A stretch of 32,374 bases of DNA from Amphimedon queenslandica (Eukaryota > Porifera > Demospongiae > Haplosclerida > Niphatidae). Made by a program: the position numbers and the translations under genes. Numbering within the stretch: position 1 is the stretch's first letter; every line of letters starts with the position of its first letter. The stretch lies in assembly GCF_000090795.2 (NCBI RefSeq), contig NW_003546265.1, positions 458,900 to 491,273 of the forward strand, in the 5' to 3' direction. The notes under the pieces were generated by a model. That model was not told the origin of the DNA, made no database searches, and was given only the letters and a program-made list of their open reading frames with translations. This document shows, one piece after another, positions 23,578 through 32,374 of the stretch.

Positions 23578-26500
23578 TTTTAGTTTTAATTTCTGTTTCA
23601 AGTCTCTGCTTGTCTTCTTGTAAAAGTACAAGTCTTTCTCTAATCCTTTGATCTTTTTCTTCAAACGAGTTACCTCATCTTCCTCCTCATCAATAGCTGC
23701 TGCAGCCACTGGTTCTACTGACTGGACGCTCTCAGTCATGTGACATATCAGAGTATTGACTTGTTTCACATGCTCCTATTGAAAAGCATAAGCTATTCTT
23801 TCTCCTTCTCTCTGCAATCTAACCTTCTGTGACTTGGTCATTCTTCTTTGTTTGTCCATTTGCAATTGAGTGAGTGATTGTTTGAGCTTCTCAACATTTC
23901 CTCTCTCCTCATGAAGCAATGAGCATAATGTCTCTCCCTCTCTCTCCTTCTCCTTCAATGCTTCTTCTAGTGATGATATTCTCAATACAGACTGGATCAG
24001 GAGAGACTGGGCTTCACTCTGTGATAATCCATTAACTTTACACTTTAAGTGATCTTCATCAGAATGGTATGATAATAGGTTCTGCTGCTGGTCTGAGGAT
24101 GATGATGTAATTCTTGATTGAAGTGACGACATCTTTAATTGGAGGCTTGTCTCCAGGACTTCAATTTGCTCTTGTAACTCTACTATCCTGTGAAAAGAAG
24201 AAATCAAATTAATGATATCAGCACAAAGATGAAATCAGAATCAGTGTTATATCAGAATCAGTGTTAACTCAATCTTCACACCTCATTTCCTCTTCCTGAT
24301 TCAATACTCTACCCTTGGATAATTGATCTTCAAGGAGTCTCTTCTTTTCCAATATGCAATGACTAAGAATGTTATCATTACTATTATCAAAATAATTATT
24401 ATTTAAACTACTCACTGCTTATCAGTTAGACTTCCTATTTCATTTTGAAGACCTTCACCTTCTGAGACAGAACATTCATCAAGAGAATCTGTTAAAATAT
24501 TTAAATAATTATTCAAAATAATTATGAGAATTTCTGAAAAAATTCCCTCTACTATAGCCCATTGTTTTTTCCAAAAAAATGGCCCTGAAATCACGCCCAA
24601 TTTTTATTACATTTTCTGATACATATTGATGTACTTATGCTCTGTAGAAAGTTTGAGCTGATTCTGACTTCAATTTTTCGAGTTACAGCCATTTTAAGAA
24701 AACGCCAAAAATCTGAAAAATACCCAAGGCTATAGCCCATGGTTTTTTTCCAAAAAATAGCTCCGAAATCACCTCCAATTTTTATTACATTTTCTGATAC
24801 ATATTGATGTACTTATGCTGTGTAGAAAGTTTGAGCTGATTCCGACTTCAATTTTTTGAGTTACGGCCATTTTAAGAAAACGCCAAAAATCTGTAAAATA
24901 TCCAAGGCTATAGCCCATGGTTTTTTCCAAAAAATGGCTCCGAAATCACCCTCCAATTTTTATTACATTTTCTGATACATATTGATGTACTTATGCTGTG
25001 TAGAAAGTTTGAGCTGATTCTGACTAAAATTTTTCGAGTTATGACTTGTGGACTGTCTGACAATGTTAATATAATTAAAGTACTAATTTTTGACCTTTAA
25101 AATTTTGTTTTCCTTTAATCTGACAAGACAAAGACTCCAGCTGGTCCGAGAGGTGAAGGAGACTCTGAGAGGAACGTAGTTCTGCCTGTCTCCTCTTCTC
25201 TTGTAAGACGGTTCTTTCCTTCAACATCAGCTCATGCTGTCTCACTAATGATTCCCTTTCTTTAAGATCCTGGGAATAAAGACTAGTCAATAACAATGGA
25301 TCCTCAAGCAAACACTTAATTACCTTTTGAAGTCTATCCAGCTGTTCCTTCTTTTCTGATATTTTTTGGACTTCATCCTCCAACCATTTATTATACATGT
25401 GTACACTTCTAGTGAGAAAAGAAAAATAATAATAAAATACTCAAACTACATTGTAATATCATTATATTCTATTACTTTGATTCAACTCCACTTGTTTCTG
25501 TTTTTGGCCTTTTGATTTCACGTAATTTTCTCTGAGCCATGGCAACCTACGTAGCAACGGTGACCATAGCAACAACCAAAAGGGCTCACTTCTTCAGTTT
25601 TGATTTTAAGCACATTTCCTTGTTGAACTGTTAGTTGAGTCAGCTTAGACACTTCTTTCTGATATTTCTCCATTTCTTTTTCCAACTCTCTCTTTCTCTC
25701 TCCTTCCTCTCTCACTTTCTTCTTCAAGTGTGCTTGCTTGTTTCTCAGTCGTTCAAGTTCTCCTTCCAATTCCGCTATCTTTCTCTCGCTCTTCTCTCCT
25801 GTCTGTAGCAAACGAAGAGTTTCTTGTCTTCTCTTTTGTAATGTCGCTAGTTTCGTCTCTGTTTGTTTCAACTTTATTTCAAGTTCTTGTTTCAAATCAT
25901 CAGTTCCTTTGGACAGCTGCTCTTGATCTTCATTGATTGAATGTCCTACAGCACCTGGGTCTAATCTACTGTCACTACCAGCAGTACTAATCTAAAATTC
26001 AAATAGTATAATTATTCTTTATTTATTTATTCATTTATTTTTACTTTTTTAATTTTCTTTTTAACATGACACGCCTCTGTTTCTAACGAGCTGATCTTTC
26101 TCTGATAAGCATCGTTAAGTGATTTAATTGATTTATTATTCTTAATGAGTTCTGTAATTAACTCCTCCTTTAATCTGTCAATAATTAATAAAAATAATTA
26201 ATAATTAATTTTTACTTTATTTTTAAATTAAGTGATCTAATTTTCTGCTGCTCCTGCACAAACCTGTAACGATAATATACGAGCAAGTATACTGAAATAT
26301 ACAACAGTATACTGACCATTTCTCCATTGATTGCAATCTCCTTTGAGATGCAATTACACTTTCATTTGCTTGAACTAATGAATCAGTCACATGATTATCA
26401 CATGACTGATCAATGACATCATCACTTAATAATGACATCATATGATGTAACATCCTGTCACATGACTCGTTAGAAACATCACTCTATGCATAAATAATTA

Positions 26501-29303
26501 TTATAAATAATAATAATAATAATCAATACTTTTAAAAAGGACATGTTGATTCTGCCATTAACAGCTGCATATGTTCTATTGATCCAGTCCACATCATGTG
26601 AGCCAGGGTCTTGTGACTGATGGTCCTTACTCCCAGCAGCTGTACTGGTGGTGTCTCTGTCTGTTTGAATTTCATGTAATTGTTTTTCTAATAAAAGCAC
26701 CTGGAAAGAGAGAGAGAGAGAGAAGACATTAATAAAAGGAAAGGGAGAGAGTGATCTACTTTATTGGTAAGTTGCTCCTCCTTTCTCTCCGTTTCTCTTA
26801 TTATCATTTCCAGCTGGTTATTCTTAACATTCAACCTTTCACACTCATTCCTTAGGTCAGTCAACTCTCTCTCCTTTACAGCAAATATCTCTTCACTAGC
26901 CAACAAATCAGACTAGAAATCAAACAAATAAATAATTTAAAATCCAATACTATACAGCTGTAATATACGTCATACTTTATATTTCTCAATTTCTCTCTTC
27001 AGTGAGTCAATAGCTTCTCCTTCAACTGGAGTGATCTGAAAACAAAGGCACAGGAAAAGTTATAACTTACAATAAAAATAAATTAAAAATAATAATAAAT
27101 TTAAAAAAAAATTAATTTAAGGTGTGGCAACTAACAGCATCGTCTTTAAATATTGCTGAGTCAGCATGTTGCAATCTAGTTCTGAGGTTCTCAATTTCAT
27201 CTCTCATTGCAATTACTGCCGCTGCTTGAGGATCTACATTAACTATTGGATGGTTCTTAATATTACGAGCCTAAAAATAAATATTATAATAATTATTAAA
27301 ATTATAATTATTGATATTAATTACTCTTTTGGCATATTTCAGTGTGTTGAGTGTTTCCGGCAAATCTTTTTCACACGGAGAGAGACACGTGATCATTAAT
27401 GTGTGGGCGTGACCTCCTAAAGAATCTTTTAATAGACGAGTGATTTTAGAATCTCTAAGAAGAGAGAATAAAAGTAATAATAATAATAATAATAATAAAA
27501 GTAAAAAACCAAAAACCAAAAACCCATTAGTTCCATTGTCACGAAATCTGTGACAACTTTAGACCAAATTTAAAGCAAATTAAAAATTCATAAAAAATTC
27601 AATTTCGATTGGAATCAACTCAAACTTTCTACACAACATAAGAACATGTATATGCATCAGAAAAAATATAAAAATTAAAAATTCTCAAAATTTCATTTTT
27701 GGCGAAATTTGGCCAAAGTCACTGTACTATAGTACAGGGTCTTTGGCTCAATTTTGGAGTAACTTTAAAAATTCATAAAAAATCCGTATTTGATTGGAAT
27801 CAATTCAAACTTTCTACACAATATAAGACCATGTATATGCATCAGAAAAAAATATAAAAATGAAGAATTCTAAAATTTTCACTTTTGGCAAAATTTGGCC
27901 ATTTTGGACCAATTTTTGAGTAACTTTAAATGATATAAAAACTGATCCTTACCTGTATGGTATGTGAGATGATTTCCTGTTGTGTTCAGTTAAAGCATTA
28001 ATGACATTACCTAGTGCCAACAGTCCACCATTAATGTGTACTGACTCTAATAATAATAATAATAATAATAACTATCTACTTTCTATATTAATAATGATGA
28101 TATAATAATAGTAATAATGTTTAATCACCTTTAAATCGTTCTCCAGTGTTATGTGTCCTATTAGCTCTCTCTGATCCTGCCAGATCAACAAAAGTAAACT
28201 TTGAAATTATTCTATTGAAAAGTGCAGCCTCCTCATTAACAACAGCAGCAGCTGCAGAGTCAGTCCTCCCTCCTCCTCCTTTCTCTTCATCAGTGAGTAC
28301 TGGTAATGTAATCCTCTTATCTTGAACTAAAAGAAATAATTAAGAATATAAAGGACCCTCCCCCTTCCCCTCCCTCCCTAACTTATTGTCAGTATGAAGG
28401 CTACGTGTGATCTACTAGAGTGAACATTCATCTCTGTTGCCATGGTAACTCGTACAGCATTCCCCGTCTCCAATAGATTGAGTGCCTCATCAACTGAACT
28501 GATCTCCTCCTCAACCACTCCCGATAAAACTAAAAACAGTATATTTGAACCAATCATTAGTATAAGTCAGTACATTCTAGTATACTAACCAGTATATTCT
28601 AGTGCATGTCAGTATACTAACCGGTTCTTCCAGATTCATCTTCTCTGATATTAATATCGCATTCATTGTCGGAGAGTAAATCTCTAATATCCTCTTTATA
28701 CACTTCAACATACGATACACTCAACTGACACGCCTCTCTCTTATCAGCCATGCCCCCATCAGTGACCACACCCCCTTTGAGGTAACCAAACAGGTCATGT
28801 AGTGTACGTGGTATGATCCCATCAGTAGCTCCTCCTCCTTCACAAAGGGACTGTCCCTCACTGCCCAGTGTATAGGTTTTACCGGACCCTGTCTGACCGT
28901 AAGCAAATACCGTACAGTTGATACCTTGGAGACATTTCAAAACTAATGGACGAACACACTCGGAATATACATCAACCTGAGAATGGATGGAGAGAGAGAG
29001 ATAGATAGATTTTGTGTAACATTGTAGTTATTTATTATTCATTATTATTGACTCCTCCCATTAGTACATAGTGCAACCCGTTGGTAACTAACTTGGTTTA
29101 AAGTTGGTGGGAAGACGCGGTCAAATCTAAAAGCCTTCCCATTGGTCAGTTTGAGCTGATCACGTGATGTGCATGTGACACAATTAGAGGAACCATCACT
29201 GACTTCACTTGCTGACAAAGGACGTACCTATTTAAAAATAAAATATAAATAAATAGTTTCACTTAGTTACTCTTGCACAGACAGCCACAGGTACTTGGGA
29301 CAT
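23575..29303 (-). CDS. KIF27: Kinesin-4 family motor, KIF27/KIF7-type
   Basis: An N-terminal microtubule motor with long coiled coils; relatives act in cilia and Hedgehog signalling. Exon 1 (29271-29303) encodes [11 protein letters not shown], exon 2 (29093-29227) [11 protein letters not shown] onward, exon 3 (28622-28976) the P-loop [15 protein letters not shown] and [14 protein letters not shown]. Exon 4 (about 28383-28529) has switch I NVHSSRSH, exon 5 (28129-28326) switch [12 protein letters not shown] and NTGERFK. Exon 6 (27953-28046) has [12 protein letters not shown] and SSHIPYR, exon 7 (27325-27454) [13 protein letters not shown] and the neck LNTLKYAKR. The NTGERFKES...SSHIPYR signature matches KIF7/KIF27 rather than KIF4 or KIF21. 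Coiled-coil exons continue to the last exon ([16 protein letters not shown]). Two introns hold repeat arrays (24492-about 25095; 27455-27952), and a 48-bp intron lies at 23776-23823. The exact exon set between about 24200 and 27140 is uncertain. Confidence 0.88.
24551..25045. repeat. Intronic tandem repeat array B (about 2.8 units of ~178 bp)
   Basis: Units start at about 24573, 24752 and 24929, preceded by a partial tail (CTATAGCCCATTGTTTTTTCC). They are almost the same sequence as array A in SPT5, in the same plus-strand orientation. The last unit ends at GAGTTATG, nearly the same point at which array A ends. The array lies in an intron of the kinesin gene. Confidence 0.9.
27545..27945. repeat. 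Intronic repeat array D (2 units, ~185 bp), kinesin intron
   Basis: Core GGAATCAACTCAAACTTTCT begins at 27611, and its counterpart GGAATCAATTCAAACTTTCT at 27796. Both are followed by ACACAAYATAAG and an ATATGCATCAGAAAAA stretch. Flanks (TTAAAAATTCATAAAAAA, AAATTTGGCCA) match array C, not A or B. Relative to arrays A and B the core is inverted. Confidence 0.85.
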
Positions 29304-29530
29304 TAGTTGCAAGGACACAAATTAGAATTTACATGTAGCAAGGGGTTAAAATTTCAGCCAGGGTTATATCAACAATGAATATTATTATAAGATACCTATT
29401 TCCAGGAATTTTTTGTTTTTACAGTTGAAGTGAGCCTAGTTCTTGGAATAGGAAATAAATAGTCCCTCGAGGTTGCATTTTAAAGTTAGTGGCATAAGTG
29501 TCCACAGGCTCAGTCTAGATTCAAGCAGTC
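29304..29530. promoter_or_regulatory. Divergent kinesin / repeat-protein promoter region (227 bp)
   Basis: This short interval lies between the kinesin ATG (29301-29303, minus) and the ATG of the next gene (29531, plus). It is AT-rich; I do not see a convincing TATA box, ETS site, E-box or RFX X-box. The shared promoter is inferred from geometry. Confidence 0.4.
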
Positions 29531-32374
29531 ATGTCTAGAAAGATAGCATCAATAGCTGCTCCTTTGGCATTCGTGGCTTTAAAAGAAAAAGCAAGGTTGG
29601 AGCAATCTATTCAATGGTAATATTTTTATGTTCATGACCTACTCATTAGATATCAAAGAACAGAAATTGCAGAACTGGAACAGTAAGTCTATGCAATGAC
29701 ATTCACTATAACTATGTGTACTAGGGAATTAGATCAGCTGGAAAAAAAGCATAAACAGATCAAAAAGTAATTCACAATGTTACAAGTATTATAGACATAC
29801 ATTTTGACAGTGAACTTGATAATGAAATTAAAGATCTTGAAGATAAGGAGAAGGAACTTCAAGAAAGGTATGCATACAATAATAATTGTTGATAACTATA
29901 GTCATTTTGTAGTTTACAATCATGTCAGTATGATCAAGATACACTCAATAAAATAGAGAGGCGATTTCTAAGAGAACGAGATGGTGATGATAGTGCTTTA
30001 AGACAAAAGGAGGTAGATCTAGACTAAATTATTATGCATTTATTCATTATACTCAATTGTAGAGGCTGAAGGGAATCTATGATGAAATGGTGAAATTGAT
30101 AATTGGAAAAAATTTCAGTAAATACCTCGAGTCTCTGCTAAAAGTTGATGACAAAACCAAGACAGCTCCTGCTACTCATGATAGTTGGGATACAAAGGAA
30201 GAGTACAAGATCTACGGTCTTCTCATTAGTGCTTGCAAAGTAAAGACAATGGAACACACTGATATTAGAATTAAAGAGGTAGATATACTGTATACCAATA
30301 GATTTATAACCGAGTTGTTCCATGATAATTTAGGGAAAAGGTGGTGCTAACATGGAAAAAGAAGCTAAGCCTGAAAACCAAGATGGTGCTACTGTGACAA
30401 ATGAAGCTGTCAGCAATTCTAAAAAGGAAGGGGCTGCTGATGTTGATCTTACAAATGCAGCCATTATACAGAATGAATCAAAGCAAGTGGAGAAAGAAGG
30501 TATATCCCTCACTGACTCTGAGAAAGAGGCATATTGTAAAAATCAAGAAGAAGCAAGGAAACTCACATTTGACATGCTGAAGCTGCTACCGCCACTAGTG
30601 GTCTGTCAACCGACAGCTTACAATGACGACCTTCAAGATACTAACAGGATGACTTGGGATGAGGCAAATAATGATGAACCTACATTGTTTTATTACCGCC
30701 CTGTCCTAGTGTACAGTAATCACTTGCATACTGCTGTTAAAGGGTTGGTGGGGAATAAGAAAGTTAAGCCTCAACCAAAAAGTGTTTTGTCTCCAGATAA
30801 TACAAGTACATTGCAAGAAAAAAAGAAAGATGATCCATCAGACCTAGAAGAGAAGCAAGTAGATTCATCAGAAGAAAAGAAGAAAGAATTACCAGAGGAA
30901 AAGAAGGAAGAATTACCTGAAGAAAAGAAGGAAGAATCATTAGAGGAAAAAAAAGAAAAATTACCAGAAGAAAAGAAGAAAGAATCACCAGAAGAAAAGA
31001 AGGAAGAATTACCAGAGGAAAAGAAGGAAGAAGTACCAGAGGAAAAGAAGGAAAAAGTGCCAGAAGAAAAGAAGGAAGAATCACCAGACGAAAAGAAGGA
31101 AGAAGTACCAGAGGAAAAGAAGGAAAAATCACCAGAAGAAAAGAAGGAAGAATCACCAGAGGAAAAGAAGGAAAAATTACCAGAGGAAAAGAAGGAAAAA
31201 GTGCCAGAAGAAAAGAAGGAAAAATTACCAGAGGAAAAGAAGGAAAAAGTGCCAGAAGAAAAGAAGGAAGAATCACCAGAGGAAAAGAAGGAAAAATTAC
31301 CAGAGGAAAAGAAGGAAAAATTACCAGAGGAAAAGAAGGAAGAAGTACCAGAGGAAAAGAAGGAAAAATTACCAGAAGAAAAGAAGGAAGAATCACCAGA
31401 GGAAAAGAAGGAAAAATCACCAGAAGAAAAGAAGGAAGAAGTACCAGAGGAAAAGAAGGAAAAATCACCAGAAGAAAAGAAGGAAGAATTACCAGAAGAA
31501 AAGAAGGAAAAATCACCAGAAGAAAAGAAGGAAAAATTACCAGAAGAAAAGAAGGAAAAATCACCAGAAGAAAAGAAGGAAGAAGTACCAGAGGAAAAGA
31601 AGGAAAAATCACCAGAAGAAAAGAAGGAAGAATTACCAGAAGAAAAGAAGGAAAAATCACCAGAAGAAAAGAAGGAAAAATTACCAGAAGAAAAGAAGGA
31701 AGAATTACCAGAAGAAAAGAAGGAAGAATCACTAGAAGAAAAGAAGGAAGAGTCACCAGAAGAAAAGAAGGAAGAATCACCAGACGAAAAGAAGGAAAAA
31801 TTACCAGAGGAAAAGAAGGAAAAATTACCAGAAGAAAAGAAGAAAGAATCACCAGAGGAAAAGAAGGAAAAATTACCAGAAGAAAAGAAGGAAGAATCAC
31901 CAGAAGAAAAGAAGGAAAAATCATCAGAAGAAAAGAAGGAAGAATCACCAGAAGAAAAGAAGAAAGAATCACCAGAGGAAAAGAAGGAAAAATTACCAGA
32001 AGAAAAGAAGGAAGAATCACCAGAAGAAAAGAAGGAAAAATTACCAGAAGAAAAGAAGGAAGAATCACCAGAAGAAAAGAAGGAAAAAGTGCCAGAAGAA
32101 AAGAAGGAAGAATCACCAGAGGAAAAGAAGGAAAAATTACCAGAGGAAAAGAAGGAAGAAGTACCAGAGGAAAAGAAGGAAAAATTACCAGAAGAAAAGA
32201 AGGAAGAATTACCAGAAGAAAAGAAGGAAAAATCACCAGAAGAAAAGAAGGAAGAAGTACCAGAGGAAAAAAAGGAAAAATCACCAGAAGAAAAGAAGGA
32301 AGAATTACCAGAAGAAAAGAAGGAAAAATCACCAGAAGAAAAGAAGGAAGAGTCACCAGAAGAAAAGAAGGAAG
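29531..32374 (+). CDS. Coiled-coil protein with massive 8-residue Lys/Glu/Pro repeat domain (3' truncated by window)
   Basis: Seven exons keep one frame: 29531-29595, 29650-29682, 29725-29766, 29811-29867, 29913-30012, 30063-30278 and 30334 to the window end, at least 851 residues. The first ~110 residues form a coiled coil (RTEIAELEQELDQLEKKHKQ). Residues about 110-350 are a mostly non-repetitive segment with MLKLLPPLVVCQPTAYNDD and FYYRPVLVYSNHLHTAVKG, which I do not recognise. From about residue 351 (30871) the protein is 62 full copies of P-E-E-K-K-E-[E/K]-[S/L/V] plus a partial copy, with no frameshift or stop. SP and KSP sites recall neurofilament-H tails, and KKEE recalls the microtubule-binding repeats of MAP1B (both by analogy). 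The exon 1 donor is at GCAAG|GTTGG; the later GGTAAT would create a TGA at the junction. Confidence 0.85.
30871..32374 (+). repeat. 24-bp coding tandem repeat, 62 full copies, reaching the window end
   Basis: Unit phase is exact: every start equals 30871 + 24n up to 32359. Variation is confined to a few positions: GAA/GAG, AAG/AAA, the E/K codon and TCA/TTA/GTA/GTG. Higher-order copying is visible, for example a six-unit block near 31438 repeated 144 bp later near 31582. The plus strand is overwhelmingly purine. The minus strand consequently carries an uninterrupted hydrophobic frame of 530 codons, which is a shadow. Confidence 0.97.

Noticed and set aside
24551..25045. CRISPR-like array
   Set aside because: Whole ~178-bp units are repeated without unique spacers, in an animal intron.
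29596..29649. Exon 1 of the repeat protein extended to the GGTAAT donor near 29618
   Set aside because: Joining that end to the next exon creates an in-frame TGA. The earlier donor GCAAG|GTTGG gives an open coiled-coil reading.
30764..32356. 530-codon minus-strand open frame with a hydrophobic 8-residue repeat (membrane-like)
   Set aside because: It is the complement of the 24-bp coding repeat, whose period is divisible by three and lacks stops in this frame. The plus-strand frame is spliced in phase to six upstream exons.

Overview
This is a compact, intron-rich animal genome segment. Nine of the eleven genes are split by many short introns (the smallest I could place is 48 bp). Orthologues of SPT5, ENKD1, CNOT9, KAT8/MOF, ARF6, animal glutamine synthetase and a KIF7/KIF27-type kinesin point to a metazoan. 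Very short intergenic spaces, AT-rich introns full of CT, ATT and CAAA microsatellites, and a lineage-specific RING/TRAF-zinc-finger protein suggest a sponge such as a demosponge of the Amphimedon kind. The species is an inference, not something the sequence proves.

Layout. 9-5536 (-): transcription elongation factor SPT5, complete, about 24 exons. 6112-7614 (-): ENKD1 (enkurin-domain protein). 7867-9419 (-): CNOT9, the CCR4-NOT subunit. An 83-bp divergent promoter separates it from 9503-11650 (+), the MYST acetyltransferase KAT8/MOF. 11767-12769 (-): RING/TRAF-type zinc-finger protein, divergent over 135 bp from 12905-15122 (+), an aldo-keto reductase. 15332-15721 (+): small intronless acidic protein of unknown function. 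17045-19304 (+): ARF6, with a 5'UTR intron and a CRE-bearing promoter. 20021-21148 (-): intronless glutamine synthetase, divergent from 21678-23413 (+), a coiled-coil protein resembling the N-terminus of FSIP2. 23575-29303 (-): KIF27/KIF7-type kinesin, divergent from 29531->32374 (+), a coiled-coil protein whose C-terminal half is at least 62 uninterrupted copies of an 8-residue Lys/Glu/Pro repeat and which runs off the window.

Functionally, SPT5, CNOT9 and KAT8 cover transcription elongation, mRNA decay and chromatin. ENKD1, the FSIP2-like protein, the kinesin and possibly the repeat protein have known or suspected cilium and microtubule roles. ARF6, glutamine synthetase and aldo-keto reductase are housekeeping genes. 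There is no operon, phage, CRISPR or insertion-sequence content.

The least expected material is: (i) the 24-bp coding repeat at the right end; (ii) a two-subfamily tandem repeat with a ~170-185 bp unit and a shared ~60-bp core, sitting in introns of SPT5, KAT8 and, in both orientations, the kinesin; (iii) microsatellites used as 3' splice-site tracts, including an ARF6 intron with complementary GA and CT runs at its two ends; (iv) repeated use of very short divergent promoters.
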